Assembly: GCA_002747455.1 (NCBI GenBank)
Contig: PDPG01000051.1
Span: 1 to 60,001, forward strand
Origin: Pseudomonadota bacterium
Lineage (GTDB): Bacteria > Pseudomonadota > Gammaproteobacteria > Thiotrichales > Thiotrichaceae
DNA length: 60,001 nt
Direction: 5' to 3'
The notes under the pieces were generated by a model. It saw only the letters and a list, made by a program, of their open reading frames with translations, was not told the DNA's origin and did no database searches. This document shows, piece by piece, positions 27,644 to 37,334 of the stretch (position 1 is the first letter of the stretch; every line of letters starts with the position of its first letter). The translations under genes were made by a program, and so were the position numbers.

Positions 27644-29464
27644 CTAGGTCAGTGTTACCAGAGTATCGCCAAGGGAAACTGCATCGCCTTCCTTAACAGT
27701 GACCTCAACCACAGTTGCCGATTTCGGTGCAACAACCGTAATTTCCATTTTCATGGCTTCGAGGATGATCATAATATCACCTTCCTCAACTTGCTCGCCC
27801 GGCTGAACCAATACTTTAAACACGTTACCGGCCATTGGTGCAGGGAAAGCCTCACCGCCAGTTGGCTCAGCGGCTGCCGCAGGAGCAGGGCTAGCCGCCC
27901 CGGCAGCGCCTGCAACCGGAACAATGCCGGTAATATCACCACCATTAGACACGGTGACAACATGCTCCACGCCATCCACTGAAACGGTGTAAACTTCCTC
28001 ACCCGCTTCAGTCATTACGGCCTCGGTTTCTTTGCCGGTTGGCACTGGCTCAAATGCGGCAGGGTTGCCACGGTTTTCTAGGAATTTCAGACCAATTTGT
28101 GGGAATAACGCATAGGTCAGTACGTCATCAATCAAGCCTTCACCTTCTGTTAGCTTGATTGATTTTTCTTTGGCGATGCTGATTAGCTCTTCTTGTAGCT
28201 TATCCATTTCTGCTTCCAGCAAGTCGGCTGGACGGCAGGTAATCAATACATCACCGGCGAGTGCCTTTTCACGCAGTTCCGCATTGACAGGAGCTGGCGT
28301 CGCGCCATATTCACCACGCAGCACACTTGCTGCTTCGCCTGTCAACTTGGCGTAACGTTCGCCTGTCAGAACGTTTAGCACCGCCTGCGTACCTACAATT
28401 TGAGAAGTGGGTGTCACCAGTGGAATAAAGCCTAAGTCTTCACGCACCCGTGGAATTTCTTCCAGCACAGCGTCCAGCTTGTCGCCAGCACCTTGTTCTT
28501 TAAGCTGATTTTCCATGTTCGTCAGCATGCCACCTGGGACCTGTGCCACCAGAATGCGTGAGTCAATGCCTTTCAAAGACCCTTCCCATTTTGCATACTT
28601 TTTGCGAACTTCACGGAAATACGCAGCAATTTCTTCCAGTAGCTCAAGGTTTAGTCCAGTGTCACGCTCATGTTCTTGCATGATCGACACAATCGACTCA
28701 GTTGGCGAGTGACCATAGGTCATCGACATGGACGATATTGATGTGTCCACATTGTCGATACCCGCTTCGATACATTTAAGGTAAGTGGCAGACGACAGAC
28801 CCGTTGTGGCATGACACTGAATGTGAATGGGCACGGATACTGTCTTTTTCAGCTCACTCACTAGCTCATAACCCGCGTATGGCTTTAACAGTCCGGCCAT
28901 ATCTTTAATCATGATGGAGTCACAGCCGATATCTTCCAGGCGACGCGCCATATCCAGCCAACCTTGAAGCGTATGCACAGGGCTTAGGGTGTAAGACATT
29001 GCCGCCTGCGCGTGTTTCCCTGTCTCTCTGACCGCCTTGAGCGCCGTTTCCATGTTTCGCGTGTCGTTCATCGCATCGAAGACACGGAACACATCGACAC
29101 CGTTCACCGCTGCGCGTTCTACGAATTTATTGACCACATCATCCGCATAATGCCGGTAGCCTAGGATGTTCTGTGCGCGAAACAGCATTTGCTGAGGTGT
29201 ATTCGGCATGGCTGCTTTTAGCTGACGGATTCTGTCCCACGGATCTTCACCCAAAAAGCGGATACAGGAGTCAAATGTCGCGCCACCCCAAGTTTCCACT
29301 GACCAGAAACCCACCTGATCAAGCTTTTCGGCAATCGGTAGCATGTCGTCCAAACGCATACGCGTGGCAAACAGTGACTGGTGGCCGTCTCGTAAAACGA
29401 CATCGGTAATGCCCAGATGTTGACTGGAGGTGTTATCAGTATTGGTACTCTGACTTATAGTCAT
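27644..29464 (-). CDS. oadA: Oxaloacetate decarboxylase alpha subunit (biotin-dependent)
   Basis: The 606-residue protein starts with the carboxyltransferase TIM barrel ([20 protein letters not shown]). The family metal-binding and catalytic residues follow, including [10 protein letters not shown] and HCHATTG-like [11 protein letters not shown]. The conserved PYC/OADA-type domain lies in the middle. An Ala/Pro-rich linker (about 505-530) leads to the C-terminal biotinyl domain with LEAMKMEI, where Lys572 carries biotin. It transfers CO2 from oxaloacetate to biotin, producing pyruvate. With OadB and OadG it forms a Na+-exporting pump. A biotin protein ligase must be supplied from elsewhere. 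Confidence 0.95.
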   Translation of the reverse strand: MTISQSTNTDNTSSQHLGITDVVLRDGHQSLFATRMRLDDMLPIAEKLDQVGFWSVETWGGATFDSCIRFLGEDPWDRIRQLKAAMPNTPQQMLFRAQNILGYRHYADDVVNKFVERAAVNGVDVFRVFDAMNDTRNMETALKAVRETGKHAQAAMSYTLSPVHTLQGWLDMARRLEDIGCDSIMIKDMAGLLKPYAGYELVSELKKTVSVPIHIQCHATTGLSSATYLKCIEAGIDNVDTSISSMSMTYGHSPTESIVSIMQEHERDTGLNLELLEEIAAYFREVRKKYAKWEGSLKGIDSRILVAQVPGGMLTNMENQLKEQGAGDKLDAVLEEIPRVREDLGFIPLVTPTSQIVGTQAVLNVLTGERYAKLTGEAASVLRGEYGATPAPVNAELREKALAGDVLITCRPADLLEAEMDKLQEELISIAKEKSIKLTEGEGLIDDVLTYALFPQIGLKFLENRGNPAAFEPVPTGKETEAVMTEAGEEVYTVSVDGVEHVVTVSNGGDITGIVPVAGAAGAASPAPAAAAEPTGGEAFPAPMAGNVFKVLVQPGEQVEEGDIMIILEAMKMEITVVAPKSATVVEVTVKEGDAVSLGDTLVTLT

Positions 29465-29512
29465 TTGATTGTCTCAGTAATAAATTGAAGATTCCCATCC
29501 GGGGTTGGAGGA

Positions 29513-29761
29513 TTATCGCTTACGGTGTTGGTTAATTGCGGCCTGAATAATTTTCAGAGTTTCAGGAGCAATGGCTGGCTTGGCAGCGGCAACAGGGGCT
29601 TTTCTGGGAGCCGGTGTCTCGGCAACTTTTTCAGGAAACCAGCGCAAAACCACTTTGGACATTGCAGTTGTTGCAAAAATTAGCAGCGTTAGAAAAACGA
29701 ACACCGTACCCATGCCGAATAGCATGAGACTTAGCCCTTGGTCGATTAAAGAGTTATCCAT
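29513..29761 (-). CDS. oadG: Oxaloacetate decarboxylase gamma subunit
   Basis: I start at the ATG at 29761 (82 residues, MDNSLIDQGLSLMLFGMG), since the longer frame would begin with TTG and add 17 residues without family similarity. One membrane helix (GLSLMLFGMGTVFVFLTLLIFATTAM) is followed by an Ala/Pro-rich cytoplasmic tail, as in OadG, which stabilises the alpha-beta complex and promotes assembly. CGAGGA lies about 13 bases upstream. First gene of the operon; a candidate promoter lies at 29919-29947. Confidence 0.85.
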   Translation of the reverse strand: MDNSLIDQGLSLMLFGMGTVFVFLTLLIFATTAMSKVVLRWFPEKVAETPAPRKAPVAAAKPAIAPETLKIIQAAINQHRKR

Positions 29762-29918
29762 AGATGTGATGAATCCTCGAAGGCGAATTGCGTAAGTGTG
29801 GTCACCCGACAACAGGCTTTCCTCGTTGCGGCCACCACATTGAACCGTTAAGACAGGCGATAAAACTCATCCCGCAGCACTCATACCGAGGGATAAAATC
29901 ATTATGAATTCGTAACGT

Positions 29919-29947
29919 AAATTAGCGATATTCAGGGGCTTTGTCAA
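29919..29947 (-). promoter_or_regulatory. Candidate sigma-70 promoter of oadGAB
   Basis: On the minus strand a perfect TTGACA (29942-29947) is followed after 17 bases by TAATTT (29919-29924, three of six with the key TA...T positions). Transcription would leave a long leader of about 150 bases before the oadG ATG. Confidence 0.45.
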
Positions 29948-30031
29948 TTTGGGAGGCGGTACAACAGAGAAAAAACCGTGGTTATTCCTGACAGGCTGAT
30001 TTCAATGCTGGAATGCCTGGTCAGAGGTGCC

Positions 30032-30056
30032 GGCGCACGACAAATCGCCATGCGCC
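30032..30056 (-). terminator. Hairpin after the formate dehydrogenase genes
   Basis: GGCGCA and CGA on one side pair with TCG and TGCGCC on the other, a 9-bp stem with one three-base bulge, starting about 10 bases after the fdhA stop. No T run follows directly, so termination here is uncertain. Confidence 0.35.
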
Positions 30057-30065
30057 AGTAAGCTA

Positions 30066-32804
30066 CTAGGGGGCACTAATGCGGATGGCGCAATACTTAA
30101 CTTCCGCAATTTTAGCCGATGGATCCAGCGCCGCATTGGTCAATTGATTGGCCGCACCTTCAAAATAACAGAAAGGCATGTAAACCGTTCCTGCAGGGGT
30201 CAGGTCATCGACACGAGTCTTGACCTCAAGTTCGCCACGGCGGGTTTGTAGCTTGATAGGCTCGCCTGCTTGCACACCAATGGCGAGTAAGTCGCGCTGG
30301 TTGACGGCAACATAAGCTTCCGGCTCCAACGCGTCCAGCTTGGATGCACGACGCGTCATACTGCCGGTGTGCCAGTGTTCCAACTGACGGCCCGTAATTA
30401 GTATAAATGGGTATTCCTCATCTGGTGTTTCGTCCGGTGGCACAATGGAAGCAGTGAATAATTTGGCCTTGCCGCTTTGTGTCGGGAACGCTTCTGTAAA
30501 GATGATGGGGGAGCCTGCATCACCTTCCACCTTACAAGGGTAGGTGACTGATTCATTTTGCAATCTTTGCCAAGTGATGCCCGCAATGGAGTCCATTCCT
30601 TGACGCATTTCGTTAAACACTTCTTCTGGCCCTGAATAGTTCCAATCTAGCCCCATACGCTTGGCTATTTCCTGAATAATCCATAAATCCTGACGCGCAT
30701 CCCCCGGTGGGTCTAAGGCTTGACGGCCTAACTGAACCATCCGGTCGGAGTTCACAAAGGTGCCGGTTTTTTCCGGAAAAGCCGAGGCAGGCAAGACCAC
30801 ATCGGCGTAGTAGGCTGTTTCTGTGAGGAAAATATCCTGAACAACCAAGTGCTCAAGATTTGCCAAGCCAGCACGGGCATGGTTACTGTCAGGGTCCGAC
30901 ATGGCAGGGTTTTCGCCTTCCACATACAGACCTTTTACCTTGCCGTTATACGCTTCATTGACAATTTCTACAGTGGTCAAGCCGATCTTATCGTCAAGTT
31001 CGCTACCCCACAATGTCTCGAATCGCTTACGTGAGCTTTCATTGGTAACAGGTTGATAATCAGGAAATACCATTGGGATTAAGCCAGCATCAGACGCGCC
31101 TTGAACATTATTCTGACCACGCAATGGGTGTAAGCCAGTACCTTTTCGTCCGATTTGTCCGGTAATCATACAAAGTGCAATCAAGCAGTGTACGTTATCG
31201 GTACCATGCACATGCTGTGAAACCCCCATGCCCCAGAGAATCATGGCATTTTTGGCGGTGGCATAGAGCCTGGCAATTTCCCGAATCTTATCGGGCTTAA
31301 CGCCACAGATTGGCTCCATAGCCTCTGGAGAATAATCCTCTAAATGGGCTGCAAGTGCTTCGTAATTCTCCGTTCTTGTCTCGATAAATTCTTTATCAGT
31401 CAGACCTTCCTTGATGATGACATGCATCATTGCATTTAATAACGCGACATCGCTGGCTGGGTTGAACTGAATAAAGTGTGTGGCGTGTCGAGTCATTTCG
31501 GAACGACGCGGGTCTAGTAATATGAGCTTTGTGCCTTTTTTAATGGCATTTTTCATCCAGCTTGCACCGACTGGGTGATTCACTGTCGGGTTTGAGCCGG
31601 TAATGATGATGACATCGGAATCCAGCACATCGCCCATCGGGTTCGATACTGCACCGGAGCCGATACCACCCAATAACGCGATTACGGAGGAGGCATGACA
31701 GAGTCGCGTACAGTGATCCACATTATTGGTTTTAAATCCGGTACGAATCAATTTTTGGAAGAGGTAGGCTTCCTCATTGCTTCCCTTGGCAGACCCCAAA
31801 CCGGCCAAAGCATTGGCACCGTCTTTTTTTAGTATACTATTCAGACCGTTGGCCGCTACATCTAATGCTTCTTCCCAAGTGGCCTCACGGAAGATGGTGA
31901 GCGGATTAGCGGGATCAAAATTAATAAATTCTGCGGTTTTTGGAACATCGCTGCGACGAATCAATGGCTTCGTTAAGCGCTCAGGGTTATGCACATAGTC
32001 AAAACCAAAGCGGCCTTTTACGCATAAACGGCTCTTATTGGCAGGGCCATCACGTCCTTCCACAAACAGGATTTTGTTCTCTTTAACATTGTAGGTGAGC
32101 TGGCAACCTACACCACAGTATGGGCAAACAGAATCCACTTGCTTCTCTGGCTTAACTAATCCCACGTTATTGGCAGGCATTAGTGCGCCAGTTGGACAGG
32201 CCTGTACACATTCACCACAGCCGACGCAACTGGAATCCCCCATCGGGTCGTCTATGTCGAAAACGATTTTAGCCTCAGAGCCACGGTTTGCGTAGCCAAT
32301 CACATCGTTTACCTGCACATCGCGGCAGGCACGTAAGCAACGGGTACACTGGATACAGGCATCCAGATTCACGGCGATAGCCGGGTGCGAAATATCCTGA
32401 TCGACTACTTTTCTTGCCTCAAAGCGGGGTGTTTGCACCCCCAATGACGCTGCCCAGTCAGTGAGCTCATTTTTCAGGGTGTACTTCGTCTTCGGCATGT
32501 CGGAAAGGAGCAACTCCAAGACCATTTTCTGCGACTTTTGGGCGCGCTCATTGTCTGAATTGACGACCATATCCTGCGTTGGTTGACGACAACAAGAAGG
32601 AGCCAGGACTCGCTCGCCATCAATTTCAACCATACACGCACGGCAGTTGCCATCGGGTGCTAATCCGTCCTTGTAGCACAGGTGAGGAATTTTAATATCA
32701 CTGCGCTTGGCAACCTGCAAAATTGTCTCGCCTTTTTTAGCCTCCAGCACGCGCCCGTTCAGTGAGAATGAAATGACATCGTTATCTTGCGTGTGCGTAC
32801 TCAT
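30066..32804 (-). CDS. NAD-dependent formate dehydrogenase alpha subunit (Mo/W)
   Basis: The 912-residue protein begins with a NuoG-like [2Fe-2S] domain (Cys43, 54, 57 and 71/72). Two 4Fe-4S cluster motifs follow, CIQCTRCLRAC (about 150-160) and CVGCGECVQACP (about 193-203). The molybdopterin domain has its own 4Fe-4S motif CPYCGVGC (about 227-234). The catalytic cysteine and histidine are Cys369-His370 in HCTRLCHASS; Cys replaces the selenocysteine of E. coli FdhF. It oxidises formate to CO2 and passes electrons to the NuoEF-like partner and NAD+. Its start overlaps the stop of the partner gene (ATGA). No fdhD or fdsD gene is beside it. Metal (Mo or W) cannot be told. Confidence 0.92.
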   Translation of the reverse strand: MSTHTQDNDVISFSLNGRVLEAKKGETILQVAKRSDIKIPHLCYKDGLAPDGNCRACMVEIDGERVLAPSCCRQPTQDMVVNSDNERAQKSQKMVLELLLSDMPKTKYTLKNELTDWAASLGVQTPRFEARKVVDQDISHPAIAVNLDACIQCTRCLRACRDVQVNDVIGYANRGSEAKIVFDIDDPMGDSSCVGCGECVQACPTGALMPANNVGLVKPEKQVDSVCPYCGVGCQLTYNVKENKILFVEGRDGPANKSRLCVKGRFGFDYVHNPERLTKPLIRRSDVPKTAEFINFDPANPLTIFREATWEEALDVAANGLNSILKKDGANALAGLGSAKGSNEEAYLFQKLIRTGFKTNNVDHCTRLCHASSVIALLGGIGSGAVSNPMGDVLDSDVIIITGSNPTVNHPVGASWMKNAIKKGTKLILLDPRRSEMTRHATHFIQFNPASDVALLNAMMHVIIKEGLTDKEFIETRTENYEALAAHLEDYSPEAMEPICGVKPDKIREIARLYATAKNAMILWGMGVSQHVHGTDNVHCLIALCMITGQIGRKGTGLHPLRGQNNVQGASDAGLIPMVFPDYQPVTNESSRKRFETLWGSELDDKIGLTTVEIVNEAYNGKVKGLYVEGENPAMSDPDSNHARAGLANLEHLVVQDIFLTETAYYADVVLPASAFPEKTGTFVNSDRMVQLGRQALDPPGDARQDLWIIQEIAKRMGLDWNYSGPEEVFNEMRQGMDSIAGITWQRLQNESVTYPCKVEGDAGSPIIFTEAFPTQSGKAKLFTASIVPPDETPDEEYPFILITGRQLEHWHTGSMTRRASKLDALEPEAYVAVNQRDLLAIGVQAGEPIKLQTRRGELEVKTRVDDLTPAGTVYMPFCYFEGAANQLTNAALDPSAKIAEVKYCAIRISAP

Positions 32805-34462
32805 GATTTCATCTCCTGAGGGAAGTACTTAATGACGCTTAGCATAGGATTGGGTGCGGCCTGACCCAAGCCACAGATAGAGGCATCAACCATGACTGCG
32901 GATAGCTCTTTCATCAGCTCGACATCCCAGTCTTCCTGTTGCATAAGCTGGGTGGCCTTACAGGTACCAACGCGGCATGGCGTACACTGACCACAAGATT
33001 CGTGTTCGAAGAAGTGCATGGAGTTTATCGCGCACTTTTTCGCAGTATCTGATTCGGATAACACCACAATAGCAGCCGAGCCAATGAAGCAGCCGTAAGG
33101 TTGCAGCGTATCAAAGTCTAAGGGAATATCGCCCAAACTGGCGGGTAAAATACCGCCGGATGCGCCACCGGGGTAGTAGCCATAAAATGTCTCGCCATCC
33201 AGCATGCCACCACAGTATTCCTCAATGAGTTCATTTATCGTGATACCTGCTGGGGCAAAGTGAACGCCTGGCTTCTTAACCCGCCCACTGACAGAAAAAG
33301 AGCGTAAGCCCTTACGCTCATGACGACCTTCCGAAGTGAACCACGTCGCACCCCGCGTAATCAGGTCACGAACCCAGTACAGGGACTCCATATTATGCTC
33401 AAGCGTTGGCCGGCCAAATAAGCCAACTTCGGCCACAAAAGGCGGGCGTAGCCGAGGCATGCCGCGTTTCCCTTCAATGGACTCAATCATGGCTGATTCT
33501 TCGCCACAGATATAAGCGCCAGCACCGCGACGCAATTCGATACTTGGCAATGGGAAGGGGGCTTTTTCTGCTAGAATCTTGAGTTCTGTCTGCAATATCT
33601 GGCGGATATCCGCGTATTCATCACGCAGATAAATATAAATATCTTTAATCCCCACAACGGTTGCAGCAATCAGCATACCTTCCAAAAAGCGGTGCGGATC
33701 ACGCTCCAGATAGTAGCGGTCTTTAAACGTACCGGGTTCGCCTTCATCAATATTGACCGCCATGAGTTTTGGATCTGGCATACCGCTAACAATTCGCCAC
33801 TTACGCCCAACGGGGAAGCCCGCGCCACCCAGGCCGCGTAAATTAGAGTCTTCCAGTGTTTTAATGACGCTCTCTGCGCTAATCGTCTGATCCAGACACC
33901 GTTGATAAGTCGCATAACCACCTTCGCCAAGGTAAGCTGCGTAGTCTGTATAGGGCGCTGGTTGATGCGTCGTGATGCCAGCCTTCACCGCGTCCAGCAC
34001 TCGCTGGTGTGTTGCTTGCGCAACGGGTAACTGGCCGACAACCGCAATAGGGGCGGAGTCGCAACGACCCACGCAAGGGACTGGCTGAATACGCACCGAA
34101 TCACCATATTCCGTTTTCAGGGATGTAATTAAGTCCTTGCTGCCAAACATATCGCAGCTTACCGACTCACACACGCGGATGGTGAGTTCAGGTGGTGGCG
34201 TGTCACCTTCTTTGACAACATCGAAGTGGTGATAAAAACTGGCGACCTCATACACTTCGGCCTGACTGATTTTCATTAAGTGCGCCAGTGCATTCAGGTG
34301 TGCCGCTGGAAGGCAATGTTCGCTGTCCTGGATGCGATGCAGATATTCAATTAACAAATCCCTGCGCATGGGCAAGTCACTAATAAGCTCACTGACAATT
34401 TGCAGTGCAGAGCCGTCAAGACCACGACCGCGCCATTTCTTGGTCTTTTTTTGTTTTGCCAT
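32801..34462 (-). CDS. Formate dehydrogenase beta subunit (NuoE-NuoF fusion)
   Basis: I start at ATG 34462 (553 residues, MAKQKKTKKWRGRG); an upstream in-frame start would add 22 residues with no family similarity. Residues 30-150 are a NuoE-like thioredoxin-fold [2Fe-2S] domain with CESVSC (Cys98, 103) and CVGRC (130, 134). Residues from about 205 are NuoF: the FMN/NAD region GLGGAGFPVGRKW, GAGAYICGEESAMIESIEG, and the 4Fe-4S motif ESCGQCTPC (490, 493, 496, plus Cys530). The fusion of gamma and beta resembles the two-subunit FDH1 of Methylorubrum extorquens rather than the separate FdsG and FdsB proteins. It reduces NAD+ with electrons from the alpha subunit. Confidence 0.9.
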   Translation of the reverse strand: MAKQKKTKKWRGRGLDGSALQIVSELISDLPMRRDLLIEYLHRIQDSEHCLPAAHLNALAHLMKISQAEVYEVASFYHHFDVVKEGDTPPPELTIRVCESVSCDMFGSKDLITSLKTEYGDSVRIQPVPCVGRCDSAPIAVVGQLPVAQATHQRVLDAVKAGITTHQPAPYTDYAAYLGEGGYATYQRCLDQTISAESVIKTLEDSNLRGLGGAGFPVGRKWRIVSGMPDPKLMAVNIDEGEPGTFKDRYYLERDPHRFLEGMLIAATVVGIKDIYIYLRDEYADIRQILQTELKILAEKAPFPLPSIELRRGAGAYICGEESAMIESIEGKRGMPRLRPPFVAEVGLFGRPTLEHNMESLYWVRDLITRGATWFTSEGRHERKGLRSFSVSGRVKKPGVHFAPAGITINELIEEYCGGMLDGETFYGYYPGGASGGILPASLGDIPLDFDTLQPYGCFIGSAAIVVLSESDTAKKCAINSMHFFEHESCGQCTPCRVGTCKATQLMQQEDWDVELMKELSAVMVDASICGLGQAAPNPMLSVIKYFPQEMKS

Positions 34463-34809
34463 GCGTATGATTTCCGTTGTGAATAACTTATCCGGCAGAT
34501 GATAAAACGAACCTTCAGCCGGTATCAAACGAAGGAAGTTGTTTTCATGACCTCATTTTGCTTATGGCACTGGATGGAATGGGTGGCAAATCTAAGGTGC
34601 TTGTATTTTTATTAATAAGTTCTTTTCTGGTCTGGTAAGGTGTGGCGGGGAATTTGGCTTATGTGCCGTCAATCATTTTAAAAAGCAAAAAGGCAGTGCT
34701 CCAGTGCCCCGTCGTGCTCAATGTTAATGATTTAATGATTAGCGAGTAATTTACAATACAGTTCGTGGTATCCATCCATGATTATTCAACTGCAAAACCG
34801 AGGTTTGAT
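34463..34809. other. Intergenic region between formate dehydrogenase and malY/patB
   Basis: This 347-bp gap separates divergent genes and has no convincing ORF. It is AT-rich near the right end. TACAAT at 34752-34757 is a possible -10 for the C-S lyase gene, but its -35 is poor. A single DnaA-like box (34478-34486) is not significant alone. No clear promoter for the formate dehydrogenase genes was found. Confidence 0.4.
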
Positions 34810-35970
34810 GTGACTAACTTTGATGAAAAAATAAATCGCATTGGGACTCACTCAATGAAGTGGGACATGATGGAGTCATACTATGGCTTGAAGCCTGAAG
34901 AAAGCTTGCCAATGTGGGTGGCAGATATGGATTTTAGGCCGCCTCAAGCAGTGAGCGATGCCTTACAGAGAGCGGTTGATCATGGTGTTCATGGCTATTT
35001 TGGCGATGACAATGAGCATTATCAGGCGCTTATCCAATGGATGAAAACACGTCATGAGTGGGATGTGGATGCCAGTTGGATAAGTACTACACATGGTCTG
35101 GTACAGGCCGCTGCATTATGTGTACAGGCATTTACACAAGCAGGCGATGGGGTAGTTTTATTTACGCCAGTCTACCATGCCTTTGCTCGTGTGATTCGTT
35201 CCAATGATCGTGAGGTGGTTGAATCACCATTGGTTGTGTCAGGCGGTCAGTATGTGCTTGATCTTGAAGGTTTGGAGTCACAGCTTAAAGGTCATGAAAA
35301 AATGCTGATTATGTGCTCGCCGCACAATCCTGGTGGGCGTGTTTGGAGTATTAAGGAACTACAGGCTGTTGCCGCATTTTGTGATAAGCACGACCTGGTA
35401 CTGATTAGTGACGAAATTCACCACGACTTGGTCTACGAACCAGCGAGACATACGGTCATGCCGTTGGCAGCTCCTGATGTTATTCCTCGTTTGGTCATGC
35501 TCACCGCTACCACTAAAACCTTTAATATTGCCGGAGGCTTGACGGGTAATGTCATTATTCAGGATAAGGCACTACAGGCGCGTTTCTTAAAAGCCTATGA
35601 CGCCTCTGGGACATCGCCCAATCGCTATGGTGTTTTAATGGCGATGGCGGCCTATCAGTATGGAGCAGAGTGGTTGGGTAACCTACTGGTATATCTGGAT
35701 GAAAACCGCCATCTGTTTGATGAAGCCGTGAACGCCATTCCGGGAGTGTGGTCAATGCCAATGGCGGCAACTTATCTGGCTTGGGTCGATTTTCGGGGTA
35801 CAGGCCTATCCAGCGCAGCGGTTATTGATAGAGTGCAACGGCAAGCAGGGATTGCGACAAGTCACGGTGCGGTGTTTGGCCAAGGCGGAGAAGGTTATTT
35901 ACGGTTTAACTTTGCCTGCCGTCGGGAGATGGTGATTGATGCTGTTCAACGGTTGCAGAATGTTTTCTAA
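34810..35970 (+). CDS. MalY/PatB-family pyridoxal-phosphate C-S lyase / aminotransferase
   Basis: I start at GTG 34810 (386 residues), because CGAGG lies six bases before it and the resulting N-terminus (TNFDEKINRIGTHSMKWD) lines up with Bacillus PatB. A GTG at 34765 in frame would add 15 residues. PLP-fold features are LPMWVADMDF, SPHNPGGRVW, SDEIHHDL (Asp201) and the Schiff-base Lys in TATTKTFNIAG (Lys236). Family members cleave cystathionine or other cysteine S-conjugates to a thiol, pyruvate and ammonia. It is a fold type I enzyme with broad substrates. The neighbours give no clue to its substrate. Confidence 0.85.
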   Translation: MTNFDEKINRIGTHSMKWDMMESYYGLKPEESLPMWVADMDFRPPQAVSDALQRAVDHGVHGYFGDDNEHYQALIQWMKTRHEWDVDASWISTTHGLVQAAALCVQAFTQAGDGVVLFTPVYHAFARVIRSNDREVVESPLVVSGGQYVLDLEGLESQLKGHEKMLIMCSPHNPGGRVWSIKELQAVAAFCDKHDLVLISDEIHHDLVYEPARHTVMPLAAPDVIPRLVMLTATTKTFNIAGGLTGNVIIQDKALQARFLKAYDASGTSPNRYGVLMAMAAYQYGAEWLGNLLVYLDENRHLFDEAVNAIPGVWSMPMAATYLAWVDFRGTGLSSAAVIDRVQRQAGIATSHGAVFGQGGEGYLRFNFACRREMVIDAVQRLQNVF

Positions 35971-36006
35971 TTAGACGATGATGAAAACTAAATGGCAGGA
36001 TAGATA

Positions 36007-36459
36007 ATGGAGTTCGTAATACTTTACTGGCACTGGATAGTGTTAGGGCTGGGCTTAATGGCACTTGAAATTGTGCTGCCTTCATTTGTGGCCTTATGGT
36101 TTGGCGCAGCAGCCGTTGTTGTCGGTGGCATTGTGTTGATATTTCCAGACTCGCCATTAGCCATGCAGGTGTTGTGCTGGGTGGTTATTTCCATCCTGCT
36201 GACTTGGCTGTGGTTTAAGTTTATGCAGCCACTGGCTAGAGATCGGACTAAGGCGGGCTTATCACGTGAGGCGATGATTGGCGAAACGGGGCAGGTGTTG
36301 ACACCACCAACATCAGAGCGTCGAGGTACTTTACGCTTTTCGGTGCCAGTTTTGGGAGCAGATGAATGGATGTTTATTTGCAATGACGAGGTTGAAGCGG
36401 GTGATCGGGTCAGAGTGCGTGATATTTCAGGTAATAGTTTGATAGTGGATAAAGTCTAA
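36007..36459 (+). CDS. NfeD-family membrane protein
   Basis: The 150-residue protein has two or three hydrophobic segments in its first half (LYWHWIVLGLGLMALEIVLPSFVALWFGAAAVVVG) and a C-terminal OB-fold domain (MIGETGQVLTPP, GTLRFSVPVLGADEWMF, EAGDRVRVRDISGNSLIVDKV). This is the short NfeD type (YbbK/YbbL partner). It is followed after 11 bases by a QmcA-like SPFH gene, the usual pairing. The pair is thought to act in membrane microdomain organisation or quality control of membrane proteins; the exact role is not settled. Confidence 0.85.
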   Translation: MEFVILYWHWIVLGLGLMALEIVLPSFVALWFGAAAVVVGGIVLIFPDSPLAMQVLCWVVISILLTWLWFKFMQPLARDRTKAGLSREAMIGETGQVLTPPTSERRGTLRFSVPVLGADEWMFICNDEVEAGDRVRVRDISGNSLIVDKV

Positions 36460-36470
36460 GGAGTTTCCAA

Positions 36471-37328
36471 ATGTTTGATAATTCTGGATTAATTCTTGCG
36501 TTGGTGTTGCTGTTTTTCGTGGCAATGACGATTGCCAAAGGTGTACGTCTTGTGCCGCAAGGGTATAAGTGGGTGGTGCAGCGCTTGGGTAAGTATCACA
36601 AAACCTTACGGCCAGGTCTAAATATTCTGATTCCGTTTATTGATACGGTCGCCTATAAAGTGACCACCAAGGATATTGTGCTGGATATTCCATCTCAGGA
36701 GGTTATTACGCGCGATAATGCCGTCATTGTGGCGAACGCGGTTGCCTATATTAATATCGTTGCGCCAGAAAAGGCGGTTTACGGTGTTGAAAATTATGTG
36801 GTGGCCATTCAGACATTGGTACAAACGTCGTTGCGCTCGATTGTTGGTGAAATGGATTTGGATTCCGCCTTATCATCTCGTGACCTGATTAAGTCGAAGC
36901 TGAAGGGGATGATTTCGGATGATATTGCAGACTGGGGAATTGTGCTGAAAACAGTGGAAATTCAGGATATTAATCCATCAGGTACAATGCAACATGCAAT
37001 GGAAGAGCAGGCCGCTGCTGAACGTGCGCGTCGTGCGACAGTGACCCGTGCAGAGGGTGAAAAAGAAGCACAGATTCTGGAAGCAGACGGCCGTTTGGAA
37101 GCTTCCCGTCGGGATGCCCAGGCTCAGGTCATTTTGGCAGAGGCGAGTAAGCGCTCTATCCAGATGGTTTCTGCGGCGATTGGTGATAATGAATTGCCTG
37201 TGGTTTATCTGCTGGGCGAAAAGTACGTGACCTCGCTGGAGGAGTTAGCCAAGTCTGACAATGGTAAATCTATTGTGCTTCCTGCGGACATTCCTGCTGC
37301 TATTAAAGGCATGATGGGCGGGAAATAA
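36471..37328 (+). CDS. SPFH/stomatin-family protein (QmcA-like)
   Basis: The 285-residue protein has one N-terminal membrane helix (LILALVLLFFVAMTIA), then the SPFH/band-7 domain (RLVPQGYKWVVQRLGKYHKTLRPGLNILIPFID). A Glu/Ala-rich coiled coil follows (AAAERARRATVTRAEGEKEAQILEADGRLEASRRDA), ending in GLVxxx-like SMALL-residue segment (AIKGMMGGK). This matches QmcA/stomatin-like proteins that oligomerise on the inner membrane. It is coupled to the NfeD gene upstream. AAGGAG lies before the ATG. Confidence 0.9.
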   Translation: MFDNSGLILALVLLFFVAMTIAKGVRLVPQGYKWVVQRLGKYHKTLRPGLNILIPFIDTVAYKVTTKDIVLDIPSQEVITRDNAVIVANAVAYINIVAPEKAVYGVENYVVAIQTLVQTSLRSIVGEMDLDSALSSRDLIKSKLKGMISDDIADWGIVLKTVEIQDINPSGTMQHAMEEQAAAERARRATVTRAEGEKEAQILEADGRLEASRRDAQAQVILAEASKRSIQMVSAAIGDNELPVVYLLGEKYVTSLEELAKSDNGKSIVLPADIPAAIKGMMGGK

Positions 37329-37334
37329 CGGTAA

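Larger units (their letters stand above)
29762..30065. other. Intergenic region between oadG and fdhA
   Basis: The 304-bp gap holds the oadGAB promoter (29919-29947), a leader of about 150 bases before oadG with a short ATCCC/GGGAT hairpin, and the hairpin just after the formate dehydrogenase stop (30032-30056). I see no ORF or RNA gene in it. Confidence 0.5.

Noticed and set aside
34478..34486. Single DnaA-like box TTATTCACA before the formate dehydrogenase genes
   Set aside because: About two TTATNCACA matches are expected by chance in the window, and no neighbours were found.
34690..34725. Possible sigma-54 promoter upstream of the formate dehydrogenase genes
   Set aside because: The GG and GC elements are two bases off the required spacing.
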